Source: an uncultured Clostridia bacterium
GTDB lineage: Bacteria > Bacillota > Clostridia > Oscillospirales > CAG-272
DNA: 50,367 nucleotides
Direction of reading: 5' to 3'
NCBI GenBank assembly: GCA_945929845.1
Contig: CAMEON010000010.1
Coordinates: forward strand, 1 to 50,367
The notes beneath the pieces were generated by a model. The model ran no database searches and was not told where the DNA came from. It worked only from the letters and a program-made list of their open reading frames with translations. Made by a program: the position numbers and the translations under genes. Below are positions 1-8,123 of this stretch, piece after piece. How positions within the stretch are numbered: position 1 is the first letter of the stretch; each line of letters opens with the position of its first letter.

Positions 1-52
1 CAGGCGGGAAAAGATGTGCCGAAGATGTGCCGCCGAATAAATCAGCGGTTCC
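1..52 (+). repeat. MITE-like repeat, copy A (cut by window edge)
   Basis: This is the right-hand third of the dispersed element, carrying the doubled GATGTGCCG motif, CCGAAT and the terminal CAGCGGTTCC. It is followed by TTAG, the same 4 bases that flank copy C on both sides. The left part lies outside the window. Confidence 0.85.
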
Positions 53-1254
53 TTAGTGTACCGGGTAGCCCACCCCGCATGGGGAACCAGCACGGTGGAA
101 TACAGCATCGGCTGGTTGACCACCACCGTGTAGTGGCCGGGGATATCCACGCCGCCAATGGTCAGCCGGTTCTCCGGGAAGTACATCATCTGCCGGTTGG
201 CATACAGCACCGCACGCTCGGCGGCGGCTGTATAGCCGTACTGATTGAGCGTCATCAGAGCCCGTCCGCCGTCCCGGGAGTAGTAAGAGGTATAGTAGGA
301 GTTGGCTCTCTCGACCCAGTAGCCAAAGCCGTCATACCGCCACGAGGGCGCATCCTTATAGGAGGTGTGCAACATCCCGTCCGCATCCACACGGTCACAA
401 AGGCTTTTCACATTGTAGTATATGGAAGCAGTGGAAATGTCAGCGAGCGGGCTTCCGGTAAAGTACACCCGACTGCCGGTATACTCCTCCGGATACGCAA
501 AGACCGGGGCACTCTGAAAATCCTCCTCATAGGTCATGAGGGCATGGTTGATGGTATCCAGCGCATCCCGGACAGACTGCGGGAAGGGATGTTCACCGTC
601 CACCGTGTGGGTGTCAAAGAAACTGTCTGCGGCATCAAATGTGAAGGATGGAAGGGTCAATGCGCCGGCGGTACCAGTAGTCAGGAACCCGCCCTTGAGT
701 ATGGGCGTGCCTTCCTTGTCCGGGTTGTCACGCATCTCAACGGAACGCACCGGTCTACCGGCAAGCCTGACCCGGAACACGCAGGTGTCGTCCCCCTCAA
801 AGGCACCCTTCAGGGAGAGCGTGCTTTTGAGCAGCGACACAAGCTCTTTGTCGTAGTGACCCGACTTGAAGGGAGCGGAAACCTCCTGCCAGTTGTTGTG
901 ATACCACATGGTATATCCGAAGACGAGGGGAATTTCCTGCACGGTTCCGTCGGTGTAAGTGACCGTCACATACCCCATGGTATCTCCGATGATGCGGGCA
1001 TTCCGGCTGTCGGCTGTCCCCCATGCGGGACAGCCATTGTCCACCGAATGGTAACCGCCTACGACATACAGATACTCGTAGGCTTTGGCCTGGGCATCCG
1101 GGGCGTTGTACGGGATGGGTATCATTTTCTGGTCTTGTTCGGCTTCGGCTGCCATCTCCGGGGCGGCTTTCACAGTCGGAACAGCGCAGGTGGTCATGGT
1201 GACCAGCGCCATCAAACAGGCACGGAACCGGCGCAGTACATCTTGCGTTTTCAT
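1..1254 (-). CDS. Secreted protein of unknown function, partial; C-terminal end runs into a repeat
   Basis: An open frame starts at 1254 after a GGAGG site and stays open to the left window edge (418 codons). The N-terminus looks like a signal peptide: basic residues near RRFRAC, a hydrophobic stretch, then a VKAAPE cleavage-like site. Further in are many aromatic residues and a helix-like segment with GRALMTLNQYGYTAAA, reminiscent of alpha/alpha-toroid glycosidases, but I recognise no family with certainty. From about position 52 downward the codons lie inside a dispersed repeat (copy A), so the last visible residues (EPLIYSAAHLRHIF) are repeat-derived. The same frame is open in other copies of the repeat. 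The original end of the gene may therefore have been replaced by the insertion. An open frame on the opposite strand is a shadow. The existence of the CDS is fairly certain; its function is unknown. Confidence 0.75.
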   Translation of the reverse strand, partial: MKTQDVLRRFRACLMALVTMTTCAVPTVKAAPEMAAEAEQDQKMIPIPYNAPDAQAKAYEYLYVVGGYHSVDNGCPAWGTADSRNARIIGDTMGYVTVTYTDGTVQEIPLVFGYTMWYHNNWQEVSAPFKSGHYDKELVSLLKSTLSLKGAFEGDDTCVFRVRLAGRPVRSVEMRDNPDKEGTPILKGGFLTTGTAGALTLPSFTFDAADSFFDTHTVDGEHPFPQSVRDALDTINHALMTYEEDFQSAPVFAYPEEYTGSRVYFTGSPLADISTASIYYNVKSLCDRVDADGMLHTSYKDAPSWRYDGFGYWVERANSYYTSYYSRDGGRALMTLNQYGYTAAAERAVLYANRQMMYFPENRLTIGGVDIPGHYTVVVNQPMLYSTVLVPHAGWATRYTKEPLIYSAAHLRHIFSRL

Positions 1255-1322
1255 GTCTGATAAGCCTCCATATGTTTCATAATCCTTATTCCTCACTTTC
1301 TCATCATTCGGGGGATCGGCAC

Positions 1323-1595
1323 TTACTTTTGAGCGGGTATGTACCCCTCACGGGAGGGGTAATGCTTGAGCAGGACCAGCGGCTCACAGCTGCTGTGGTT
1401 CTCCAGGGTCACACCCTTGGCCGCCCTGTCCGCACTGACGAAGAACTCGTCCTGACTGAACTGGCCGAAACGCAGCATGGTGGCGGTGGCCACATCATGG
1501 TTCTGAATGCGCCCGTAGCCCTGCACGATGATGAAGCCGTAGGCGGATTCATCGTGTACAGTGACCGTCTTACCGGGCAGGACAGTCAACTCCCG
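1323..1595 (-). pseudogene. Truncated cupin-domain gene (3' remnant)
   Basis: The frame encodes a cupin-like beta segment with AYGFIIVQGYGRIQNHDV and RFGQFSQDEFFVS, ending in LLKHYP and a normal stop. This resembles the C-terminal part of sugar-isomerase-like cupins found beside carbohydrate genes. Upstream of about 1595 the frame reads antisense to an AraC helix-turn-helix, so the N-terminal half of the cupin is missing and the apparent start codons are not native. It lies about 70 bases upstream of the secreted-protein gene on the same strand and may once have formed an operon with it. The breakpoint position is an estimate to within about 20 bases. Confidence 0.55.
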
Positions 1596-1796
1596 AGCGG
1601 CAAGGAAACAGGCTACACACCGTTGCAACGCCTGTCTCTGGCACGGATCGAGCACGCCAAACGCCTGCTACACCTACGCTCCCGGTCGGGGCTGTCCATC
1701 CAGGAGATCGCATGGATGTGTGGCTTTAGGGACAGTCTGTACTTCTCCCGCATATTCCGGCGAACCACGGGGACGGCGCCAAAGGACTGGATATAA
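1596..1796 (+). pseudogene. Truncated AraC-family regulator (C-terminal HTH remnant)
   Basis: The last 66 or so codons encode the second half of an AraC DNA-binding domain: ETGYTPLQ, RIEHAKRLL, LSIQEIAWMCGF and YFSRIFRRTTG, followed by a stop. The sensor domain and first helix-turn-helix are absent. The frame continues upstream only as the antisense of the cupin remnant. A good hairpin-plus-T-run terminator at 1909 in the same direction supports the idea that this was once a real + strand gene. It is probably non-functional. Confidence 0.65.
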
Positions 1797-1908
1797 ACAG
1801 GATCCTGCCGGGGCTTTCTCATTCACGCAACTGCCTCCGTTTTCTCTCCCTAATTCAATATTCAGCTTTCCTGTCTGCTCCTCCTCCCATTTTCAAATTT
1901 TTCCATCC

Positions 1909-1957
1909 AGTGCTTATGACAGTGAAGGGCATTGCCCCGCATAAGCACTTTTGTTTT
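1909..1957 (+). terminator. Rho-independent terminator after the AraC remnant
   Basis: A perfect 10-base stem, AGTGCTTATG (1909-1918) with CATAAGCACT (1940-1949), has a smaller GGGC/GCCC hairpin in its loop and is followed by TTTGTTTT. Confidence 0.75.
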
Positions 1958-1963
1958 ACCGAC

Positions 1964-2542
1964 TCACAGACTCACCGGGGAAAGTGCCGGATACAGCCAC
2001 AGGCTCGCCGCCCGGTCGCAGGCACCGCCCTCCCGGTGCCGCAACCCCATGCGCACCTCCCGCACAAGGCAGAACGCCACCTGGTCGTCAGCCTCCGCCT
2101 TCCGGATGACCCTGTCCCAGCGGGGCGGCATCCCGTCATAGGGCAGGGCGCAGAGCGTCATCCGGCAGGACAGCTCCCGACGGACAAAGCGATACCGGTT
2201 GGCCACCTCCGCCCCGGCGGCAAGGTACGCCGTCTCCGCACCGGCGGCTGGGCCATCCATAGCCCAGGCCAAAAAAGCCTCGCCAACCGCCCGGCACCCC
2301 TCGTTGAATCGCCGGACATCCTCCTCATCCGGCGCCCTGTCTGCCCGCACCTCAGGGGTCGGGGGTGTAGCCATTGCCTCCAGAACCGGATATGTCACTG
2401 TTACCTCCAGCACCGGTACCTCCCGGACTCTGTGCAGTCTGCGCAGGGTGCATGTACGGACAGCGCAGGTGCCAACGGTCAGCACCTGCTCCTGTTCCTG
2501 CTGTATATACAAGGAGCATCCCTCCCCTCCACCATGAAGCAT
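1964..2542 (-). CDS. Hypothetical protein (about 192 aa)
   Basis: The start at 2542 is chosen because GGGGAGGGAACAT precedes that ATG; an upstream ATG at 2617 has no comparable site. The protein has no obvious signal peptide or membrane segment. The motifs EVTVTYPVLEA and, further on, RRFNEGCRAVGEAFLAW suggest a small alpha/beta protein of the DUF3298/DUF4163-like kind (a beta strand ending in YPVL followed by an N-rich helix), but this is a weak resemblance only. It follows the GH2 gene on the same strand, separated by a hairpin at 2586. Codon use and GC content match the neighbours, so it is probably a real gene of unknown function. Confidence 0.55.
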   Translation of the reverse strand: MLHGGGEGCSLYIQQEQEQVLTVGTCAVRTCTLRRLHRVREVPVLEVTVTYPVLEAMATPPTPEVRADRAPDEEDVRRFNEGCRAVGEAFLAWAMDGPAAGAETAYLAAGAEVANRYRFVRRELSCRMTLCALPYDGMPPRWDRVIRKAEADDQVAFCLVREVRMGLRHREGGACDRAASLWLYPALSPVSL

Positions 2543-2585
2543 ATGTTCCCTCCCCGCCCGGTATGCGCCGCCGGTTGCAGGAAAA

Positions 2586-2613
2586 GCCGCCCACAGCTTT
2601 CTGCTGGGGCGGC
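2586..2613 (-). terminator. Hairpin between the GH2 gene and the downstream hypothetical gene
   Basis: A GCCGCCC/GGGCGGC stem is followed on the minus strand by CTTTTCC. The T-run is short, so termination may be partial. On the + side it is followed by a longer T-rich stretch. Confidence 0.5.
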
Positions 2614-2689
2614 CCATATTTTTTGGCTTTTTGGGTTTTGTCGTGCCCGCACCATCCCGTGAACTGTCAGCCGTCAGGACCGGCGCAGT

Positions 2690-4411
2690 TCATTCCGTCT
2701 CAATGGCTGCCTTTTGGGACAGCACGGCCTTCATGAAGGCGGGGTCGAACTTGGCCTTTCTGTCATAGGTGTACAGGCCGTTCACCTCCTGCTCCACATC
2801 CGTCAGCTGGGTGTAGCACAGGCCGCCCATGCGGGGATGGAAAAGCAGAACCTCGGTCAGTCCCCGGAAGCGATCCAGGAATTCCTGCTCGGACATGGGT
2901 GCCTGACCGTAGCCCCAACCCGACGCATCGGCAGAGGCCCAGCGAATACCGCCGTACTCGCTGACAAAGGTGGCCTGCACCTCCATCCTGTAGGCTGGGC
3001 CGAAGATCCGGTGCACATCGTAGGTGCCGCCGTTGGCCAGGGGTGCCAGCACCTCTGCAAACTTGGCCGGATCCTGCTCGTAGTCGTGGATGTCCAGAAT
3101 GTCGGAGACACCGGGCACATGCTTCCAGCCGGAGGCATCGATATACAGCCGGGTGCTGTCGTACTGCCTGGTCACTGTGGCCAGCAGGCGGGCGAAGCGG
3201 TCGTTCTGGTTGGGCTGGGTCTCGTTGAGGGGACACCAGCCGATGATGGCCGGATGGTTGAAGTCCCTGGCCAGTACCTCGCACCACTCGGGAAGGAAAT
3301 TCTCATAGGCGGTCTGCCGGGCAATGTCCAGCCCCCAGTTGGCGTGCTCCCCCCAGACCATGTAGCCCTTCCTGTCGCACAGGGACAAAAACAGCGGCTC
3401 AAACACCTTCTGGTGCAGTCTGGCCCCGTTGAAGCCCATGGCCAGGGAGCGGTCAATGTCGGCTTCCAGTTCAGCGGCCGTGGGAGCGGTATATATGCCG
3501 TCGGGATAAAAGCCCTGATCCAGCACCAGCCGCTGGAACACCGGCTTGCCGTTGAGGTACAGGAAGCCGTCCACGCACCGGACAGAGCGCATACCGAAGT
3601 AGCTCTCCACCCTGTCCTCCCCGAAGGTCAGGGTCAGGTCGTACAGACGGCCGTTGCCCACCTCCCACAGGTACAGCTCCTTCAGCGGCAGTTCCAGGGT
3701 AGCCTTTCCCCCGTGGACAACGGTCTCTCCGTGCCCCTGGGCCACACCGTTGTAGGACGCATCGGCGCACAGGGTCAGACCCTCCCCGCCGTGCAGGTCG
3801 GCCTCAATGACCAGCTTGCTCCGGTCAAGGTCGGGGTAGTACTTGGTGTGGGCGATGTAGGCTCCGGGCAGGTTCTCCAGCCACACGGTCTGCCAGATGC
3901 CGGTGGTGCGGGTGTAGGAACAGCCGCAGGAGTGGTATTGCATACACTGCTTGCCCCCCGGCTGTTCGCCGGTGCGCAGGTGGTCGGTGGCACGGACGGT
4001 CAACACATTGTCCCCCTCCTGCAGGGCGGCGGTGATGTCAAAGGAGAAGGACACATACCCGCCGATATGCTCCCCGATGTACTGGCCGTTGACCCAAACA
4101 TCCGTCCGGTAGTCACAGGCCCCGATATGCAGAACGGTGCGCCGACCGCCCAGCCAGTCCGCAGGCAGGCTGACTGTCTTGCGGTACCACACACAGTCGC
4201 AGAAATCCTTGTCACCTATGCCGGACAGCTCACTCTCCCGGCAGAAGGGGACGGTAATGGTCTCGTTGAAGGGAACCTCCGCTCCCCTGGCAAAGCCACG
4301 AGCTTCCCCGCTCTCCCCCCGGTCGGTCTGGTATTCCCAGGGGCCGTTGAGGTTGAGCCAGGCGGGGCGGACGAATTGGGGACGGGGGTATTCAGGGCGG
4401 GGTATATTCAT
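2690..4411 (-). CDS. Glycoside hydrolase family 2 enzyme (beta-galactosidase/beta-glucuronidase type), cytoplasmic
   Basis: A 573-residue protein with the three-part GH2 layout: an N-terminal jelly-roll sugar-binding domain (PRPQFVRP, WVNGQYIGEHIGGYVSF), an immunoglobulin-like middle domain and a C-terminal TIM barrel beginning around RLVLDQGFYPDG. The expected acid/base glutamate lies in CPLNETQ (E397) and the nucleophile in VSEYGG (E485). GH2 enzymes cleave beta-linked galactose, glucuronic acid, mannose or similar by a retaining mechanism; the exact substrate cannot be read here. There is no signal peptide, so it acts on imported oligosaccharides. It is shorter than the large LacZ-type enzymes. 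An AAGGAAAGG site precedes the ATG. It is divergent from the esterase/alpha-mannosidase operon, suggesting joint breakdown of a complex glycan. Confidence 0.9.
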   Translation of the reverse strand: MNIPRPEYPRPQFVRPAWLNLNGPWEYQTDRGESGEARGFARGAEVPFNETITVPFCRESELSGIGDKDFCDCVWYRKTVSLPADWLGGRRTVLHIGACDYRTDVWVNGQYIGEHIGGYVSFSFDITAALQEGDNVLTVRATDHLRTGEQPGGKQCMQYHSCGCSYTRTTGIWQTVWLENLPGAYIAHTKYYPDLDRSKLVIEADLHGGEGLTLCADASYNGVAQGHGETVVHGGKATLELPLKELYLWEVGNGRLYDLTLTFGEDRVESYFGMRSVRCVDGFLYLNGKPVFQRLVLDQGFYPDGIYTAPTAAELEADIDRSLAMGFNGARLHQKVFEPLFLSLCDRKGYMVWGEHANWGLDIARQTAYENFLPEWCEVLARDFNHPAIIGWCPLNETQPNQNDRFARLLATVTRQYDSTRLYIDASGWKHVPGVSDILDIHDYEQDPAKFAEVLAPLANGGTYDVHRIFGPAYRMEVQATFVSEYGGIRWASADASGWGYGQAPMSEQEFLDRFRGLTEVLLFHPRMGGLCYTQLTDVEQEVNGLYTYDRKAKFDPAFMKAVLSQKAAIETE

Positions 4412-4480
4412 GATTACTGTTTCCTTTCCTTGTGGAGCAACGCCACAGAGCTGTCAGCCTATCGGCTGTCTTTCGCGGAC

Positions 4481-4509
4481 ATTTTACCACACCTTGTCGG
4501 ACTTGTCAA
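4481..4509 (-). promoter_or_regulatory. Sigma-A promoter of the GH2 gene
   Basis: On the minus strand TTGACA (4509-4504), a 17-base spacer, then TAAAAT (4486-4481), about 70 bases before the start codon. Confidence 0.7.
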
Positions 4510-4547
4510 CCACCCGTGGAAAATTCCTGTCGATTTGCTGAAAAACC

Positions 4548-4585
4548 TTGCTTTTTCCTCCATTGTATGTTATACTGAACATACA
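4548..4585 (+). promoter_or_regulatory. Sigma-A promoter with overlapping operator-like dyad (esterase-GH38 operon)
   Basis: TTGCTT (4548-4553), a 17-base spacer and TATACT (4571-4576) form a good promoter. A perfect 8-base inverted repeat TGTATGTT-ATACTG-AACATACA (4564-4585) lies across the -10 box, the classic place for a repressor operator. No dedicated regulator gene is adjacent, so the binding protein is unknown. Confidence 0.75.
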
Positions 4586-4614
4586 TTCTCTGCGCATCAG
4601 AAAGGAAATGATAT

Positions 4615-5436
4615 ATGCTGACCGACACATTCATACTGGATCCCCGTTACCCCGACTGCACCCTGACCACCTACATCCACGAGCCTTACGCAGAGCTGGG
4701 TATTGCCACCCGGCGTGCCATCATTGTCTGCCCCGGCGGCGGCTACCAGTTCCTGTCCGAGCGGGAGGGGGAGCCGGTGGCTCTGCAATACTTTGCCGCC
4801 GGATTGAATGTCTTCATCCTGCGGTACTCCATCTGTGAGAAGGCCCGCAACAGTGCGCCGCTCATTGAGGCAGCCCTGGCTGTCAAGCATGTGCGGGAGC
4901 ACGCAGAGCAGTACCATGTGGATCCCGCCTATGTCTTCATCACCGGCTTCTCCGCCGGTGGACACCTGGCGGCCTCCTGCGGCACCCTGTGGAAGGATCC
5001 CGCCGTGCTGGAAGCCATCGGTGACGCACCCGCCGGTATCCAGCGACCCACCGCTACCGTGCTCTGCTATCCGGTCATCACCGCCGGCATCCACACCCAC
5101 CAGAGTTCTGTGGATACGCTGAACGGAGGCCCCTGCGAGGGAACACCCGGTGCCCAGCGTTGGTCGCTGGAGCTTCATGTGGACAAGGACACCGCCCCGG
5201 CCTTCATCTGGCACACCTTCAACGATATGGCGGTGCCTATCCAGAACACCCTGCTGTACGCCAGCGCCCTGGCCGCCGCCGGCGTGCCCTTTGAGTACCA
5301 TGTCTACCCGGACGGTGTCCACGGCCTCTCCCTGTGCAACCGGGAAACGGATGTGGGCAACCCCCTGCTGAACAGCCCGGTCTGTGCCCGCTGGATCACC
5401 GAAGCCATCCGGTATGTGACCGAGTTCAAGGCGTGA
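4615..5436 (+). CDS. Alpha/beta-hydrolase, carbohydrate-esterase-like
   Basis: A 273-residue protein with a complete alpha/beta-hydrolase set: an oxyanion segment CPGGGYQFLS, nucleophile elbow GFSAGG (S113), acid NDMAVP (D204) and histidine in GVHGLSL (H236). Family members of this type, often annotated as acetyl-xylan esterase-like or BD-FAE-like hydrolases, remove acetyl or other ester groups from sugars. There is no signal peptide, so a cytoplasmic role on imported oligosaccharides is likely. It is the first gene after the operator-bearing promoter and is followed 59 bases later by the GH38 gene. AAAGGAAATG precedes the ATG. Substrate and acyl group are unknown; a dipeptidase-like alternative is less likely. 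Confidence 0.85.
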   Translation: MLTDTFILDPRYPDCTLTTYIHEPYAELGIATRRAIIVCPGGGYQFLSEREGEPVALQYFAAGLNVFILRYSICEKARNSAPLIEAALAVKHVREHAEQYHVDPAYVFITGFSAGGHLAASCGTLWKDPAVLEAIGDAPAGIQRPTATVLCYPVITAGIHTHQSSVDTLNGGPCEGTPGAQRWSLELHVDKDTAPAFIWHTFNDMAVPIQNTLLYASALAAAGVPFEYHVYPDGVHGLSLCNRETDVGNPLLNSPVCARWITEAIRYVTEFKA

Positions 5437-5495
5437 CCGTCCGTGTCCAACCGCTGTTGTAAACCAAAACCCAATACATAAAGAGGAGTACAAGC

Positions 5496-8021
5496 ATGGC
5501 AAAAGCAAAAGAAATGTGTCTGCATCTCATCAGCAACGCCCACCTGGATCCCATCTGGCAGTGGGAGTGGGAGGAGGGATGCGCCGCCTCAGTGTCCACC
5601 TTCCGCTGTGCCGCCCGGTTCTGCCGGGAGTTTGGCGGCTATGTATTCTGCCACAATGAGTCCCTGATCTACCGCTGGGTGGAGGAGTATGAGCCGACCC
5701 TGTTCCACGAGATACAGGATCTTGTGCGCCTGGGACGGTGGCATATCATGGGCGGCTGGCATGTCCAGCCGGACTGCAATATGCCCTCCGGCGAGGGCTT
5801 CGTCCGGAACATCACCGACGGCCGCCGCTACTTCAGGGAGAAATTCGGGGTGGAGCCCACCACCGCCATCAACTTCGACCCCTTCGGCCACACCCGGGGG
5901 CTGGTGCAGATCCTGGCCAAGTCCGGCTACGACAGCTACCTATTCTGCCGGCCGGATTCGGATCACTGTCCCCTGCCCGCCGAGACCTTTGAATGGGTAG
6001 GCTACGACGGCTCCCGTGTCATGGGTCAGCGGTCGGCCTCCGGCTACGGCACCGCCCTGGGTCACGCCGTGGACAAGGTGCGGGCGGTGGCCGGTGGCAT
6101 CAGCGAGGCCGCCCCCCTGGGCTTCTGTCTGTGGGGCGTTGGCGACCACGGCGGCGGCCCCTCCCGGGAAGACATCCGGGCCATAAATGCCTTCATCGAG
6201 GAGGCCGGGGCTCAAGGCATCCGGGTGATCCACTCCACGCCGGAGGCTTACTTCGCCGATGTCAAGGCCGCCGTCAAGGCCGGGCAGATGACCCTGCCCA
6301 GGGTCAGGGGCGACCTGAACAGTTGGGCACCGGGGTGCTACACCAGCCAGATTCAGATCAAGCAGACCTACCGCCAGGCGGAAAACCAACTGTTCTCCAC
6401 CGAGAAAATGGTGACCCACGCCGTCTCCCTGGGCAAGATGAACTACCCCAAGGCCGAGCTTTCCCAGGCGGTCTACGACCTTCTGACCGTCCAGTTCCAC
6501 GATGTCCTGCCCGGCTCCTCCATTCAGCCCGCCGAGGCCATGGCCATCCGCACCCTGAACCACGGGCTGGAGCTTCTGTCTCGGGTGCGTGTCCGTGCCT
6601 TCTTCGCCCTGGCCGATGGGCAACCGGAAGTCGCCGAGGGAGAGATCCCGGTGCTGGCCTACAACCCTCATCCCTGGCCGGTGGAGGAGGATCTGGTCTG
6701 CGAGTTCATGCTGGCTGACCAGAACTGGTCGGACAGCTTCACCCTGCCGGTGGCCTATAAGAACGGAAAGCTCCTGCCCTCCCAGTGCGAGAAGGAGTAT
6801 TCCAACATCCCTCTGGACTGGCGGAAGCGGGTGGTCTTCCGGGCCACACTGGCACCCATGTCCATGAACCGGTTTGACTGCAAGCTGATCCGGCTGGACA
6901 AAAAGCCGATGCCTGACGCTGTTGCACTGGCCGGGGATGACCCGGAGGTTCTGCGCTTCACCGTCCCCGGCGGCACGCTGGAGATCAGCCGCAAGACCGG
7001 CCTCATCCGCAAATGGACGGTGGACGGAGCCGACTACCTGGCCGACGGGGCCTGCGCCCTGGATGTCATGGCGGATGTGGATGATGCCTGGGGCATGACC
7101 CGCACCGCCTGGCAGGACAAGGTGGGGCAGTTCACCCTGCTGTCCGACGAGGAGGGCAGTCGGTTCTCCGACCTGGATCAGGTGATCCCCGCCGTCCGCC
7201 TTTTGGAGGACGGGCCGGTGCGCACCGTGGTGGAGGCCGTGTTCGGCTACGAGGACTCCCGGGCGGTGGTGCGCTACCTGATCTCCAAGGCGGCCCCCCG
7301 GCTGGATCTGGAGGTTCGGGTGGTCAACGCCACCAAGCGAAAGATGATCAAGCTCCGCCTGCCCCAGGCTCTGCCGGATCCCACCCCCTCCCTGGAGGTA
7401 GCCTTCGGCGAGGAGCCGATGCGTCCGGAGGGCTTTGAGTGCGTGGGTCAGAAGTACCTGACCGTCACCTCCCCCAACGGCCGTCGGCTGACGGTACTCA
7501 ACCGGGGAACATACGGCTACTCCTTTGACCATGGCTCCCTGTATCTGACCCTGTTGCACAGCCCCGGCTACTGCGCCCATCCCCTCGGTGACCGGAAAGT
7601 GATGCCCACCGACCGCCACAGCGAGCACATGGAGCAGGGGGAGCGCACCTACTCCTTCCGCCTGCTGGCCGGGCAGGCATCCGACCGGACGGCGGCCCGG
7701 GAAGCCCTGTCCTTCAACGAGGCCCCCATGGTGCTGAATTTCTTCCCCTCCGGGCAGGGTGCCCAGTCCCCCGCCCCCGCCGAGATGCCCTTTCTGACGG
7801 TCAGTCCCTCCCCTGTGACCATGACCGCCCTCAAGCGCACCGAGGATGGCCGGGATGTCCTGCTCCGGCTGTTCAATCCCTCCGCCGAGGCAGTCTCCTG
7901 CACCGTGTCCTGCCCCACGCTTGGCCTCTCCGCTCCCCTGTCCTTCACCGCCTATGAGGTCAAGACCTTCCGCATCCGCTCCGGCAAGCTGATCCCCTGC
8001 CGGATGGATGAGGAAGAGTAA
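5496..8021 (+). CDS. Alpha-mannosidase, glycoside hydrolase family 38
   Basis: An 841-residue protein that begins with the GH38 metal site NAHLDPIWQW (H16, D18) and carries the nucleophile in NFDPFGHT (D128). The catalytic half is followed by beta-rich domains, as in other bacterial class II alpha-mannosidases. It hydrolyses terminal alpha-linked mannose and uses a divalent metal. No export signal is present, so it acts on imported mannosides or N-glycan fragments. AAGAGGAG precedes the ATG. It is co-transcribed with the esterase and divergent from a GH2 enzyme. Alpha-mannosidase plus a GH2 enzyme plus a deacylase is consistent with cytoplasmic trimming of mannose-containing glycans (inference). 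Confidence 0.93.
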   Translation: MAKAKEMCLHLISNAHLDPIWQWEWEEGCAASVSTFRCAARFCREFGGYVFCHNESLIYRWVEEYEPTLFHEIQDLVRLGRWHIMGGWHVQPDCNMPSGEGFVRNITDGRRYFREKFGVEPTTAINFDPFGHTRGLVQILAKSGYDSYLFCRPDSDHCPLPAETFEWVGYDGSRVMGQRSASGYGTALGHAVDKVRAVAGGISEAAPLGFCLWGVGDHGGGPSREDIRAINAFIEEAGAQGIRVIHSTPEAYFADVKAAVKAGQMTLPRVRGDLNSWAPGCYTSQIQIKQTYRQAENQLFSTEKMVTHAVSLGKMNYPKAELSQAVYDLLTVQFHDVLPGSSIQPAEAMAIRTLNHGLELLSRVRVRAFFALADGQPEVAEGEIPVLAYNPHPWPVEEDLVCEFMLADQNWSDSFTLPVAYKNGKLLPSQCEKEYSNIPLDWRKRVVFRATLAPMSMNRFDCKLIRLDKKPMPDAVALAGDDPEVLRFTVPGGTLEISRKTGLIRKWTVDGADYLADGACALDVMADVDDAWGMTRTAWQDKVGQFTLLSDEEGSRFSDLDQVIPAVRLLEDGPVRTVVEAVFGYEDSRAVVRYLISKAAPRLDLEVRVVNATKRKMIKLRLPQALPDPTPSLEVAFGEEPMRPEGFECVGQKYLTVTSPNGRRLTVLNRGTYGYSFDHGSLYLTLLHSPGYCAHPLGDRKVMPTDRHSEHMEQGERTYSFRLLAGQASDRTAAREALSFNEAPMVLNFFPSGQGAQSPAPAEMPFLTVSPSPVTMTALKRTEDGRDVLLRLFNPSAEAVSCTVSCPTLGLSAPLSFTAYEVKTFRIRSGKLIPCRMDEEE

Positions 8022-8074
8022 TACGAAGTTACGGCGGGTAACTGAACCATTCCGTGTAATACAAGAATACAAAA

Positions 8075-8123
8075 GATACGGTGGAAAGCCCTTTGAAAGG
8101 AACTTCCCACCGTATCCCTTTTT
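8075..8123. terminator. Bidirectional terminator between convergent genes
   Basis: GATACGGTGG (8075-8084) pairs with CCACCGTATC (8107-8116). The + side is followed by CCTTTTT and the minus side by TTTTG. It serves the GH38 gene and the sigma-factor gene, whose stop codon overlaps the T-run. Confidence 0.8.

Noticed and set aside
16-1260. 414-codon + strand open frame opposite the secreted protein
   Set aside because: Antisense shadow. The minus strand has a signal peptide, a ribosome site and coherent protein sequence.
2714-4621. 635-codon + strand open frame
   Set aside because: Mirror of the GH2 gene; GC-rich codon bias keeps the antisense frame open. Low-complexity Val/Gly/Gln-rich product.
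5940-8072. 710-codon minus strand open frame
   Set aside because: Antisense shadow of the GH38 alpha-mannosidase gene.
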